Part shown: positions 1 through 5,182 of the stretch, piece by piece
Position numbering within the stretch: the stretch's first letter is position 1
How the letters are laid out: the number at the start of each line of letters is the position of its first letter
Assembly: GCA_003156695.1 (NCBI GenBank)
Contig: PMHN01000173.1
Coordinates: forward strand, 7,611-12,977
Length of the DNA stretch: 5,367 bases
DNA from: Gammaproteobacteria bacterium
Lineage (GTDB): Bacteria > Pseudomonadota > Gammaproteobacteria > Steroidobacterales > Steroidobacteraceae
Direction: 5' to 3'
Position numbers and translations under genes: made by a program
The notes under the pieces: model-generated
Told to the model about the DNA's origin: nothing
The model's input: the letters and a program-made list of their open reading frames with translations, nothing else
Databases searched by the model: none

Positions 1-180
1 ACGCCGCAGCGGCGCGCGGAGCTCCTGAAGCAGCTCGAGCACATCGAGAGGCGCGCGATCGGCGAACGCACGCCCGGCTCGCACGCCGATCAGCTCTATG
101 TGCTGCGCGAACACATCGAATTCGTGCGCGAGAACCTGGCGCGTGAGGACGCGCCGTCAGCCACTGTGGCAACGCGGTAG
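1..180 (+). CDS. C-terminal end of a gene, possibly TAXI-family TRAP transporter solute-binding subunit (5' end outside window)
   Basis: Frame 1 is open from the first base to a TAG at 178-180, giving the last 59 residues of a protein whose start lies upstream. The tail is charged and helical: an EL-LKQLEHIERRAIGER stretch, then SHADQLYVLREHIEFVREN, then a short loose end. A helix with a (D/E)xLYxLRxHIxxVRxxL pattern is what I remember at the C-terminus of TAXI-family TRAP transporter binding proteins, where it follows the periplasmic ligand-binding domain. That identification rests on memory of the family and a short fragment, so it is tentative; any protein ending in an amphipathic helix remains possible. 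The reading frame itself is secure from codon use (G/C-rich third positions). The 96-base gap to the next gene contains a possible promoter, so co-transcription with asmA is uncertain. Confidence 0.55.
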   Translation, partial: TPQRRAELLKQLEHIERRAIGERTPGSHADQLYVLREHIEFVRENLAREDAPSATVATR

Positions 181-226
181 TTGCCGTGTGATGACTGGAA
201 CTGCAGAACTAGCCGGGCGGGGATCG

Positions 227-236
227 AATCGCGATT
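227..236. repeat. 10-base perfect palindrome AATCGCGATT upstream of the AsmA-family gene
   Basis: AATCGCGATT is its own reverse complement and sits four bases before the candidate -10 box at 241-246. A palindrome in the promoter spacer could be an operator, but at 10 bases it could also be chance. No second copy was noticed in the window. Confidence 0.3.
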
Positions 237-240
237 GCGT

Positions 241-246
241 TAGAAT
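241..246 (+). promoter_or_regulatory. Candidate -10 box (TAGAAT) for the AsmA-family gene
   Basis: TAGAAT matches the sigma-70 -10 consensus at five of six positions and lies 30 bases before the GTG start, leaving a short leader. No recognisable -35 box stands 17 bases upstream (CGGGGA at 218-223), and there is no TG extension. A promoter here would need an activator or an atypical -35. The position between two same-strand genes makes it plausible but unproven. Confidence 0.35.
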
Positions 247-276
247 TCCAACCCCGCAGGTCGGTGGGGGAGCGCG

Positions 277-2304
277 GTGCAACCTCTGAAGATTCTTGGG
301 TTCGTGCTCGGCGGCCTCATCGCCCTGATCGCCTGCCTGCTCATCGCGGTGAAGCTGTTCGTCAATCCGAACGACTACAAGGGTCGTATAACCCAGGCCG
401 TCAAACACTCAACCGGCCGCGACCTCACTCTCGCGGGCGACATCAAACTCGCCGTGTTTCCCTGGGTGGGCCTGGATCTCGGCGCCGTGAGTCTCGGAAA
501 TCCGCCCGGCTTTGAGCAGGTGCCGTTCGCCACCGTGAAGCATGCGGCCGTGCGGGTGAAGTTGCTGCCCCTGCTGCGCAAACAACTGGATATCGGCCGT
601 GTCGAAATTGACGGACTGGACCTGCGGCTGATCAAGAACGCCGCCGGCCGCGGCAACTGGCAGGACTTTGGCGGCGAGGAGGCAGCCCCCGGTTCCGCCG
701 CGCCGGGCTCCAGTACGTCCGGCCCGCAGACCCTGCCGGATCTCGCGGGACTCATTGTCACGGACAGCCGTGTCAGCTTTCAGGATATGGTCGCCGATCG
801 CATCAATCTGAACGTCGGGCACGTTGCTTCCGGCGTGACGGTCCCGATCGATCTGAAAGCCGTTCTCTCCACGGGTCCGGGCGCGCAGCCGCTCCCGATT
901 GCCGGCAAGCTTGAATTCACGCCGGCAACCGCCAGCAAGCAATACCGCATCGCAAACCTCGACCTCAAGGGCACGATGGTTCCCGCCCCACGCACAGCAC
1001 CGGTGTCGTGGAAATTTGCCGTCCCGGAGTTGATCCTGGATCTCACGGCGCAAACCCTCAAGGCCGACGGCTTCACCGCGCACTTCGCCGGTGCGCGTCT
1101 CAGCGGCAGCCTCGAGGGTAACCACATCGTCGATGCCCCGGCACTCGGCGGCAGCTTCAAACTTGAGCCGCTGCCGGTGCGCGGCTTCATGGAGGGGCTC
1201 GCCATGACGGCGCCGGTGACGCGCGACCCGAAGGCCCTGTCGCGGCTCGCCGCGAGCGGCGAGTTTACCTACGGTGGCAATGCCCTCGGTGCCGACAAAC
1301 TCAACATTCAGCTGGATGATTCAACACTGACGGGCAAAGCCGCCGTCACCAATCTCGACACCAAGGCCATCGACTTCGATCTCGCGGTTGATCGCATCGA
1401 TGTCGATCGGTACTTAAGTCCCGCTCCGGCCAAAATGCAGGCCGCGCCCAAGGCGCCCGAAAAGCCGGCTGCAGTCCCGACCAGTGGTCTTAAGTCACTG
1501 CTGCTGCACGGTACCTTGAGCATTGGCAGTGCAACTGTCGCGGGGATGAATCTGCGCCAAGTGCTTTTCAGCCTCGATGCCAAAGACGGCGTGGCGCACC
1601 TCGCGCCGGTGAAGGCGCAGCTCTATGGCGGTGACTACGCGGGCGAGATCACGGTCGACAGTCGTGAGGCGACCCCTGCGCTGCAGCTCAATCAGCGTAT
1701 GAGCGGTATTGACGTGGGGCAGCTGCTCAACGATCTTGCCAAGTCACGACGGCTTTCCGGGCGTGGCAACGTGACGAGCAACCTGACCGCGCGCGGCGCG
1801 GATAGCGATACGATCCTCAAGTCCCTTAACGGGCATGTCGATACGAATCTCGCCAATGGAGCGGTCGAAGGGATCGACCTGTGGTTCGAAATCAATCGCG
1901 CCATGTCGCTGATCCAGAAACAGACGCTGCCCAGCGGCAGCAGCAGCGGCCGTACCAGATTCGACACCTTCAAGGCATCCGCGGATCTCAACAGCGGCGT
2001 CGCCACGACCAAAGACCTGAACATCGCGTCGCAGAATCTGCACGTGACCGGGCAGGGCGCCTCGAACCTGGTTACCGAGGCGATCAACTACCAGTTGCGG
2101 GCGACGCTCTACAAGGATTCCTCGGGCGCGAATACCAAAACCCTGGCAGAGATTCCCGTGACCGTCACCGGCACCATGTCGAATCCTAAGGTCAGTCCGG
2201 ACCTTGGAGGAATTGCCAAGGCGCGCGTGCAGCAGGAGCTGGACAAGCACAAGGATCAGCTGAAGCAGCAGGTGCAGGACAAACTCCAGGGCCTCTTTAA
2301 ATGA
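277..2304 (+). CDS. asmA: AsmA family protein
   Basis: A 675-residue protein of the AsmA family, close to the usual size of about 600-700 residues (E. coli AsmA is 617). These proteins are anchored in the inner membrane by one N-terminal helix and extend a long beta-rich body into the periplasm. The wider AsmA/TamB/YhdP group is linked to phospholipid transport to the outer membrane and to outer-membrane assembly. Visible here: a short cytoplasmic start, a hydrophobic segment at about residues 7-29, then the family's N-terminal pattern (NPNDYKGRITQAV, GRDLTLAGDIKL, PWVGLDLG) at 30-70. Low-complexity Gly/Ser/Ala/Pro linkers lie near 133-150 and 381-405. The AsmA C-terminal domain spans about 405-640 (LYGGDYAGEI, GRGNVTSNLTARG, NGHVDTNLANGAVEGIDLW, PVTVTGTMSNPKVSPD). 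It ends in a Lys/Gln-rich helix, 645-675. The start is GTG, preceded by GGGGGAG (266-272) four bases upstream. The stop overlaps the next start (ATGA, 2301-2304). The family is certain; assignment to AsmA itself rather than a paralogue is likely. Confidence 0.9.
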   Translation: MQPLKILGFVLGGLIALIACLLIAVKLFVNPNDYKGRITQAVKHSTGRDLTLAGDIKLAVFPWVGLDLGAVSLGNPPGFEQVPFATVKHAAVRVKLLPLLRKQLDIGRVEIDGLDLRLIKNAAGRGNWQDFGGEEAAPGSAAPGSSTSGPQTLPDLAGLIVTDSRVSFQDMVADRINLNVGHVASGVTVPIDLKAVLSTGPGAQPLPIAGKLEFTPATASKQYRIANLDLKGTMVPAPRTAPVSWKFAVPELILDLTAQTLKADGFTAHFAGARLSGSLEGNHIVDAPALGGSFKLEPLPVRGFMEGLAMTAPVTRDPKALSRLAASGEFTYGGNALGADKLNIQLDDSTLTGKAAVTNLDTKAIDFDLAVDRIDVDRYLSPAPAKMQAAPKAPEKPAAVPTSGLKSLLLHGTLSIGSATVAGMNLRQVLFSLDAKDGVAHLAPVKAQLYGGDYAGEITVDSREATPALQLNQRMSGIDVGQLLNDLAKSRRLSGRGNVTSNLTARGADSDTILKSLNGHVDTNLANGAVEGIDLWFEINRAMSLIQKQTLPSGSSSGRTRFDTFKASADLNSGVATTKDLNIASQNLHVTGQGASNLVTEAINYQLRATLYKDSSGANTKTLAEIPVTVTGTMSNPKVSPDLGGIAKARVQQELDKHKDQLKQQVQDKLQGLFK

Positions 2305-2774
2305 GACCGCCGCGACCCGTTCTGCTGGTGTTGCTCACGCTCACCTGCGTGTCGACGCCATGCCTTGCCTCCCGCTGGGTAGACGTGGGGAACGCGGGCG
2401 TATCCACAGACAAAGTAATGGTGGATGCCGACTCGGTGCAGAAGTTCGAGCAGTTCAACGTGGTTGACGTGATGACGCTCTACAGCGCGCCGCGCGTCAA
2501 CGCGCACAACATCACCCTGGATCGTCACGTGCAGAGAGACGCATTTGATTGCGCCGCCCGGACCGTTCGTCGGGATCCGGACGATTGGCTATCTCGGCGA
2601 CAAACAGGTGGGTTCGGGTCCGGAGACTGCCGATTGGCGAATCAAGATGGTCCCAATCGGGAACAATCCGCTGTCCAACCGCGTGTACGCTATCGCCTGC
2701 GCGTCCGGAGCCGGTGGAACGCCGCAGGCGAAACCGAAGCCCAGGTCGTCCAGTGGATCCGGAATCGTGGTTGA
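2301..2774 (+). pseudogene. N-terminal part of a frame-split secreted serine protease: signal peptide plus adhesin-E-like domain
   Basis: The ATG overlaps the asmA stop (ATGA), with AGGG at 2288-2291 nine bases upstream, so translation is probably coupled to asmA. The product begins with a clear signal peptide (RPPRPVLLVLLTLTCVSTPCLA, likely cut before SRW). It continues with WVDVG..., VMVDADSVQKF and NVVDVMTLYSAPR, and reaches a Cys in DAFDCAART. This layout (Trp, 'D-x-x-S', a long strand, then xDC) resembles the surface-adhesin-E-like domain of small secreted proteobacterial proteins; that match is my inference. From about 2565 this frame turns into Arg/Asp/Gly-rich nonsense (RRDPDDWLSRRQ...) up to a stop at 2772-2774. 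The natural continuation, FVGIRTIGYLGDKQ ending in a second Cys (YAIACA), lies one base over in the frame of the following protease. Skipping one base at about 2565 joins both parts into a 359-residue protein. So this is either a disrupted gene or a sequencing error, not a separate 157-aa protein. Confidence 0.7.
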
Positions 2775-3381
2775 CGACGTTGGCGACGTCCTCACCGACA
2801 ATCACGTTGTCGATCACTGCAAGTCGCTCACCGTCAAGACGAGTAACTCCAAGCCGTTAGTGGCGACGGGTGCTGCGACCGATCCAAAGAATGACCTGGC
2901 GATCCTGAAGATCGCCTACGACGTGCCGCTCGGCGACCCGGCGTATTTCCGCAGTCAATCACAACCGGCAAGGCTCGGCGAAGAAGTCGGGGTCATCGGC
3001 TACCCGCTGCCCGGGTTACTCTCGAGCGAGCCGAAAGCGACCTTCGGCCAGGTCAATTCCGTGGCTGGCTACAACAACCGCTACACACTGCTGCAGATAT
3101 CCGCACCCGTGCAACCCGGCAACAGCGGCGGGCCGGTCCTGGATCAATCAGGTCAGGTCATCGGCGTGGTGGTTTCCCAGGCCTCGCTGGCAGTCGCGGC
3201 CATCGTCGGGAACGTCCCGCAGAACGTCAATTTCGCAATTCGGGGTGAAGTGACCCAGATCTTCCTGGCCGCGCGCGGCATCAAGATCACGACGGGCCGG
3301 CGCCGGCAGCCGCTGTCGACGGAGCAGATCGCGGCAGTGGGGCTGAAGTCGACGGTCTTTGTCCAATGCTCTGCCGAGTAG
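2545..3381 (+). CDS. Trypsin-like (S1C/HtrA-type) serine protease domain, C-terminal part of the frame-split gene
   Basis: This frame encodes a complete chymotrypsin-fold protease domain with all three catalytic residues, counted from the nominal TTG at 2545. They are His87 in LTDNHVVDHC (codon 2803-2805), Asp117 in DPKNDLAILK (2893-2895) and Ser194 in QPGNSGGPVLD (3124-3126). SSGSGIVVDDVGDVLT and VNFAIRGEVTQIFL are typical of periplasmic S1C (DegP/DegQ-like) enzymes. No PDZ domain follows; the protein ends about 30 residues after the protease fold in a segment with a Cys (KSTVFVQCSAE). An unusual Pro/Lys/Ser linker (KPKPRSSSGSG) precedes the fold. The TTG is not a credible real start: no signal peptide follows it, and the first about 55 residues continue the adhesin-E-like domain read in the preceding frame. 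The true start is probably the ATG at 2301 with a one-base frame change near 2565. The rejoined protein would be exported, with triad residues at about 168, 198 and 275. The substrate is unknown. Selection seems to have kept this part intact, which argues for a recent lesion or an assembly error. Confidence 0.85.
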   Translation: MIAPPGPFVGIRTIGYLGDKQVGSGPETADWRIKMVPIGNNPLSNRVYAIACASGAGGTPQAKPKPRSSSGSGIVVDDVGDVLTDNHVVDHCKSLTVKTSNSKPLVATGAATDPKNDLAILKIAYDVPLGDPAYFRSQSQPARLGEEVGVIGYPLPGLLSSEPKATFGQVNSVAGYNNRYTLLQISAPVQPGNSGGPVLDQSGQVIGVVVSQASLAVAAIVGNVPQNVNFAIRGEVTQIFLAARGIKITTGRRRQPLSTEQIAAVGLKSTVFVQCSAE

Positions 3382-3455
3382 CTGAACTTGTAGCCTGTAA
3401 TCGTGGTTGCGGAAACGCTTGGCTGCAGCGTAGATCCAGATCGTGGCCACCGTTC

Positions 3456-3460
3456 AGGAG
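3456..3460 (+). promoter_or_regulatory. Ribosome binding site (AGGAG) that sets the start of the secreted protein gene
   Basis: AGGAG lies eight bases before the ATG at 3469 and decides between that start and an in-frame GTG at 3403. Only the ATG is followed directly by a signal peptide. Confidence 0.75.
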
Positions 3461-3468
3461 ATGGTTTC

Positions 3469-4209
3469 ATGCGAAACGCTCTCACCATCGGCGTAGCCGC
3501 GGCGTCGCTACTAGTGTCGACGGTAGTGGGCGCTCAGAACCGCCCAACTACCGGTTTCGACTTTAAGGCTGCCGAAGGACAGTTGAAGGCTACGATTCCA
3601 TTTCACAAGAGCCTCCATGAAGCCGAACGGCAATCGGACGGGACGCGAGGCTACGGCTTGCCAAACCCGACCGCACTGATGGCTGCCCTCCCGAATCCAC
3701 CGCCGCCGCCATTCACTACACAACTCGAGTGGACTACCTATTACAGCTATTGCGGTTGGGATGCGATTGTTCGCGCAACTCTTCTTGAGTCAACACCGGC
3801 CTTGACCAGCGACAAGAGCCTGGTCTTCACGATCTCCCACTTTACGGTCGTCGACACCATAAAGAGCGACGCCCCCTTCACACCGGACCAACACCTTGTG
3901 GCCTATCGGGTGGGAGGAGAGGTCGAGGACGCTGGCGAGAAATTACGTATTGATACGCCCGACATGGCGGCCTTTGAGCCGCGCAAGACCTATATCTTGA
4001 TTCTCCGGCGCGACAAGGGTGCGTCGGTCCGGCAGTACTCAATACCGCAGGGCCTGACCATCATCGTCAGGAACGACAAGGTGTATCCGATCTCTGGAAG
4101 ATACGCATGGTTGACCGGGGCAGACGAATTCCCCTCCGGGGCGGCCTATGCTGATATCCGCAACACCTTTACCAGGGTGTCCACGCTGAAAACATGCGAT
4201 GCACGGTGA
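3469..4209 (+). CDS. Secreted protein of unknown function
   Basis: A 246-residue protein starting at the ATG after AGGAG. The in-frame GTG at 3403 would add 22 polar residues ahead of the signal peptide and is rejected. Residues 1-22 (MRNALTIGVAAASLLVSTVVGA) form a signal peptide with a VGA|QN cleavage site, so the protein is exported to the periplasm or beyond. A proline-rich stretch (ALPNPPPPPF, about 73-82) separates an N-terminal polar region from a beta-rich body. That body holds CGWDAIVRATLLESTPAL, VFTISHFTVVDTIKSD, HLVAYRVGGEVED and KTYILILRRDKG, and it ends in a second Cys (LKTCDAR). Cys95 and Cys243 could form a disulfide. The pattern 'Cys - A(I/V)VRA...L..STP - VFT.....V...IK - V.YR.GG - F.P...Y.L.L' recalls uncharacterised secreted proteins, but I cannot name a family. 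There are no catalytic motifs. The gene lies 87 bases after the protease, with a TGTAAT at 3396-3401 that could be a weak -10, so it may have its own promoter or follow the operon. Confidence 0.8.
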   Translation: MRNALTIGVAAASLLVSTVVGAQNRPTTGFDFKAAEGQLKATIPFHKSLHEAERQSDGTRGYGLPNPTALMAALPNPPPPPFTTQLEWTTYYSYCGWDAIVRATLLESTPALTSDKSLVFTISHFTVVDTIKSDAPFTPDQHLVAYRVGGEVEDAGEKLRIDTPDMAAFEPRKTYILILRRDKGASVRQYSIPQGLTIIVRNDKVYPISGRYAWLTGADEFPSGAAYADIRNTFTRVSTLKTCDAR

Positions 4210-4309
4210 GCTCGATTGCTAGTTTTGCGCGCTGTTATTGATAGGAAGTTCGAGAATCCCGTCACCAGTTTGGTCGGACCGATCACGAGCGCGCGGGTCG
4301 ATCAAAAGA

Positions 4310-4333
4310 AAAGGCCCCGCGAACGGGGCCTTT
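4310..4333 (-). terminator. Rho-independent terminator of the fasciclin gene, possibly bidirectional
   Basis: The stem AAAGGCCCCG pairs perfectly with CGGGGCCTTT around a CGAA tetraloop. Read on the minus strand, the hairpin is followed by a T-rich run (TTTTCTTTT, counting the stem end) and begins about 31 bases after the fasciclin stop codon, an ideal layout. On the plus strand only TTTAGTG follows and the upstream gene ended 100 bases earlier, so termination in that direction would be weaker, though the site lies between two convergent genes. Confidence 0.9.
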
Positions 4334-4364
4334 AGTGCACCGAAATGCGTCGCGAAGGCGATCG

Positions 4365-4859
4365 TCAGGCCGCGGCGGCCAGCAACTGCCACTTCTTGGG
4401 GAGAATGACCGCATCGATGGCGTGAACGATGCCGTTCGTTGCAACGATGTCCGGTCTGGTCACGTGGGCTCCATTGACCCGAACGTCCGGAGACGACGCC
4501 GACGCCACTGCCGTCAGCGAACTGCCCTGCAGCGTATTCATTTCACCGGACTTCATGTCCCTGGCAGCGAAACGGCCCGAGACAACGTGGTAGTTCAGAA
4601 TCGCCTTGAGCCTGGCGTTGTCCTTGACCAGGGTATCGTACTCACCGGACGTAAGCTTCTTGAACGCTTCATCGGTCGGCGCGAAGACGGTGAACGGGCC
4701 CTTGGCCGCCCACTCGTTGGTCAGACCTGCTGCCTTGATCGAGTTGGCGAAGGTCGTGAAATTACCCGCAGCGATCATCGTGTCGACGATGTTCTTCGTG
4801 GGGGCATCATTTGGGTTCCGCACGGGCTCGCCGGCAGGAACGTTCCTTGATTGATCCAT
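4365..4859 (-). CDS. Fasciclin (FAS1) domain protein without signal peptide
   Basis: A 164-residue protein made of a single FAS1 domain, the fold found in fasciclin, periostin and bacterial MPB70-like proteins and usually tied to adhesion or the cell surface. Markers in order: NIVDTMIAAGNF (23-34), the H1 motif GPFTVFAPTDEAFKKL (54-69), LKAILNYHVVSGRF (84-97) with the conserved Tyr-His pair, and the H2 motif NGIVHAIDAVILP (142-154). The C-terminus ends at once in WQLLAAAA. The ATG at 4857-4859 is supported by GAGG eight bases upstream (plus-strand 4868-4871). The frame hits a stop 21 bases before the ATG (plus 4881-4883), so no signal peptide can be encoded further up. The first 22 residues are polar (MDQSRNVPAGEPVRNPNDAP). 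Many FAS1 proteins are exported; this one appears cytoplasmic or uses a non-classical route. It is monocistronic, with its own terminator. The domain call is firm, the biological role open. Confidence 0.92.
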   Translation of the reverse strand: MDQSRNVPAGEPVRNPNDAPTKNIVDTMIAAGNFTTFANSIKAAGLTNEWAAKGPFTVFAPTDEAFKKLTSGEYDTLVKDNARLKAILNYHVVSGRFAARDMKSGEMNTLQGSSLTAVASASSPDVRVNGAHVTRPDIVATNGIVHAIDAVILPKKWQLLAAAA

Positions 4860-4930
4860 AAGACTAACCTCGGAATACAGTCAGCAAGAATTTGCCGACC
4901 AACTCAACACGGAATCGGCTGAGTGCGCGG

Positions 4931-4959
4931 ACTATACGCCCATATGCGGCGCATGCGGA
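4931..4959 (-). promoter_or_regulatory. Candidate promoter for the fasciclin gene
   Basis: On the minus strand TATAGT (plus 4931-4936) matches the -10 consensus at five of six positions. It stands 17 bases from a poor -35, TCCGCA (plus 4954-4959, three of six). It would give a leader of roughly 65 bases. The palindrome ATGCGGCGCAT (4944-4954) lies in the spacer and touches the -35, where a repressor could bind. Confidence 0.35.
4944..4954. repeat. Short palindrome ATGCG-G-CGCAT in the fasciclin promoter spacer
   Basis: Five-base arms around a single G. ATGCGG also recurs as a direct repeat at 4953-4958. The placement within the presumed -35/-10 spacer is suggestive, but the sequence is short and GC-rich. 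Confidence 0.3.
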
Positions 4960-4986
4960 AAATAGAGGTAATTCGCAAGATCACTC

Positions 4987-5008
4987 GCGCGCCTTGCAGT
5001 CGGCGCGC
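4987..5008. repeat. GC-rich inverted repeat (7-bp arms, 8-base loop)
   Basis: GCGCGCC pairs with GGCGCGC around TTGCAGTC. No T-run follows on either strand, so it does not look like a terminator. It may be a regulatory fold, a protein site or chance in GC-rich DNA. Confidence 0.4.
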
Positions 5009-5034
5009 AACACGCGACTCAGGATCGGCGCTGT

Positions 5035-5053
5035 CGCGTGTGCCCGACACGCG
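5035..5053. repeat. GC-rich inverted repeat (7-bp arms, 5-base loop)
   Basis: CGCGTGT pairs with ACACGCG around GCCCG. A further copy of ACACGCG lies at 5010-5016, between this hairpin and the previous one, so the same 7-base word occurs three times in 44 bases, counting both orientations. No T-run follows. Confidence 0.4.
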
Positions 5054-5106
5054 GATGCGCGGCTGAACAGTATCCGCACCTACCCTGCCGCACAGACACC
5101 GCACCC

Positions 5107-5112
5107 TTGACA
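5107..5112 (+). promoter_or_regulatory. Candidate -35 box (TTGACA) for the membrane protein gene
   Basis: TTGACA is a perfect sigma-70 -35 hexamer, 71 bases before the ATG at 5183. The matching -10 is poor: TCAATG at 17-base spacing or CAATGT at 18. Transcription would then start near 5140, directly in the palindrome at 5138-5151, as expected for a repressed promoter. Confidence 0.4.
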
Positions 5113-5137
5113 GCACGTGGCCGCTCGGATCAATGTC

Positions 5138-5151
5138 ACAGACTGGTCTGT
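5138..5151. promoter_or_regulatory. Operator-like palindrome ACAGAC-TG-GTCTGT
   Basis: Six-base arms ACAGAC and GTCTGT surround a TG centre. An overlapping inverted repeat ACTGGT (5142-5147) / ACCAGT (5159-5164) extends it towards the gene. It sits 31-45 bases before the start of the membrane protein, downstream of TTGACA, where a dimeric repressor would block transcription. AGAC..GTCT cores occur in operators of TetR-family regulators, but no regulator gene is visible in the window to pair with it. Confidence 0.5.
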
Positions 5152-5182
5152 AGTGCAAACCAGTACCCACCGGAGCGCTGCC

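Larger units (their letters stand above)
4860..5182. other. Divergent intergenic region between the fasciclin gene and the membrane protein gene
   Basis: These 323 bases separate two genes transcribed away from each other and hold no convincing coding sequence. The open frames here lack ribosome binding sites and give Arg/Cys-rich translations. From left to right it contains the fasciclin ribosome binding site and candidate promoter (4931-4959), a small palindrome (4944-4954), two GC-rich hairpins (4987-5008 and 5035-5053), a TTGACA box (5107-5112) and an operator-like palindrome (5138-5151). I see no tRNA or other recognisable RNA. Confidence 0.7.

Noticed and set aside
216..237. Minus-strand TTCGATCCCC resembling a tRNA 3' end
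   Set aside because: The T stem does not pair and the neighbouring sequence does not fold as a cloverleaf.
409..1205. Long antisense open frames inside the AsmA-family gene
   Set aside because: They are mirror effects of GC-rich coding DNA; the plus-strand frame has clear family motifs and the antisense translations have none.
2545..2560. TTG at 2545 as the true start of an independent protease gene
   Set aside because: No signal peptide follows, no good ribosome binding site precedes it, and the first residues continue the domain begun in the other frame.
3403..3468. GTG at 3403 as the start of the secreted protein
   Set aside because: It would put 22 polar residues before the signal peptide; the ATG at 3469 has AGGAG eight bases upstream.
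4250..4266. TTCGAGAATCCC resembling a tRNA T-arm
   Set aside because: The flanking bases do not form the 5-bp T stem, and no acceptor, D or anticodon arms can be drawn.
4335..4850. 171-aa plus-strand open frame opposite the fasciclin gene
   Set aside because: The minus strand encodes an unmistakable FAS1 domain; the plus-strand translation is Arg/Gly-rich without motifs.
4904..5170. 88-aa minus-strand open frame in the divergent intergenic region
   Set aside because: The product is Arg/Cys-rich, lacks a ribosome binding site and overlaps promoter-like elements.
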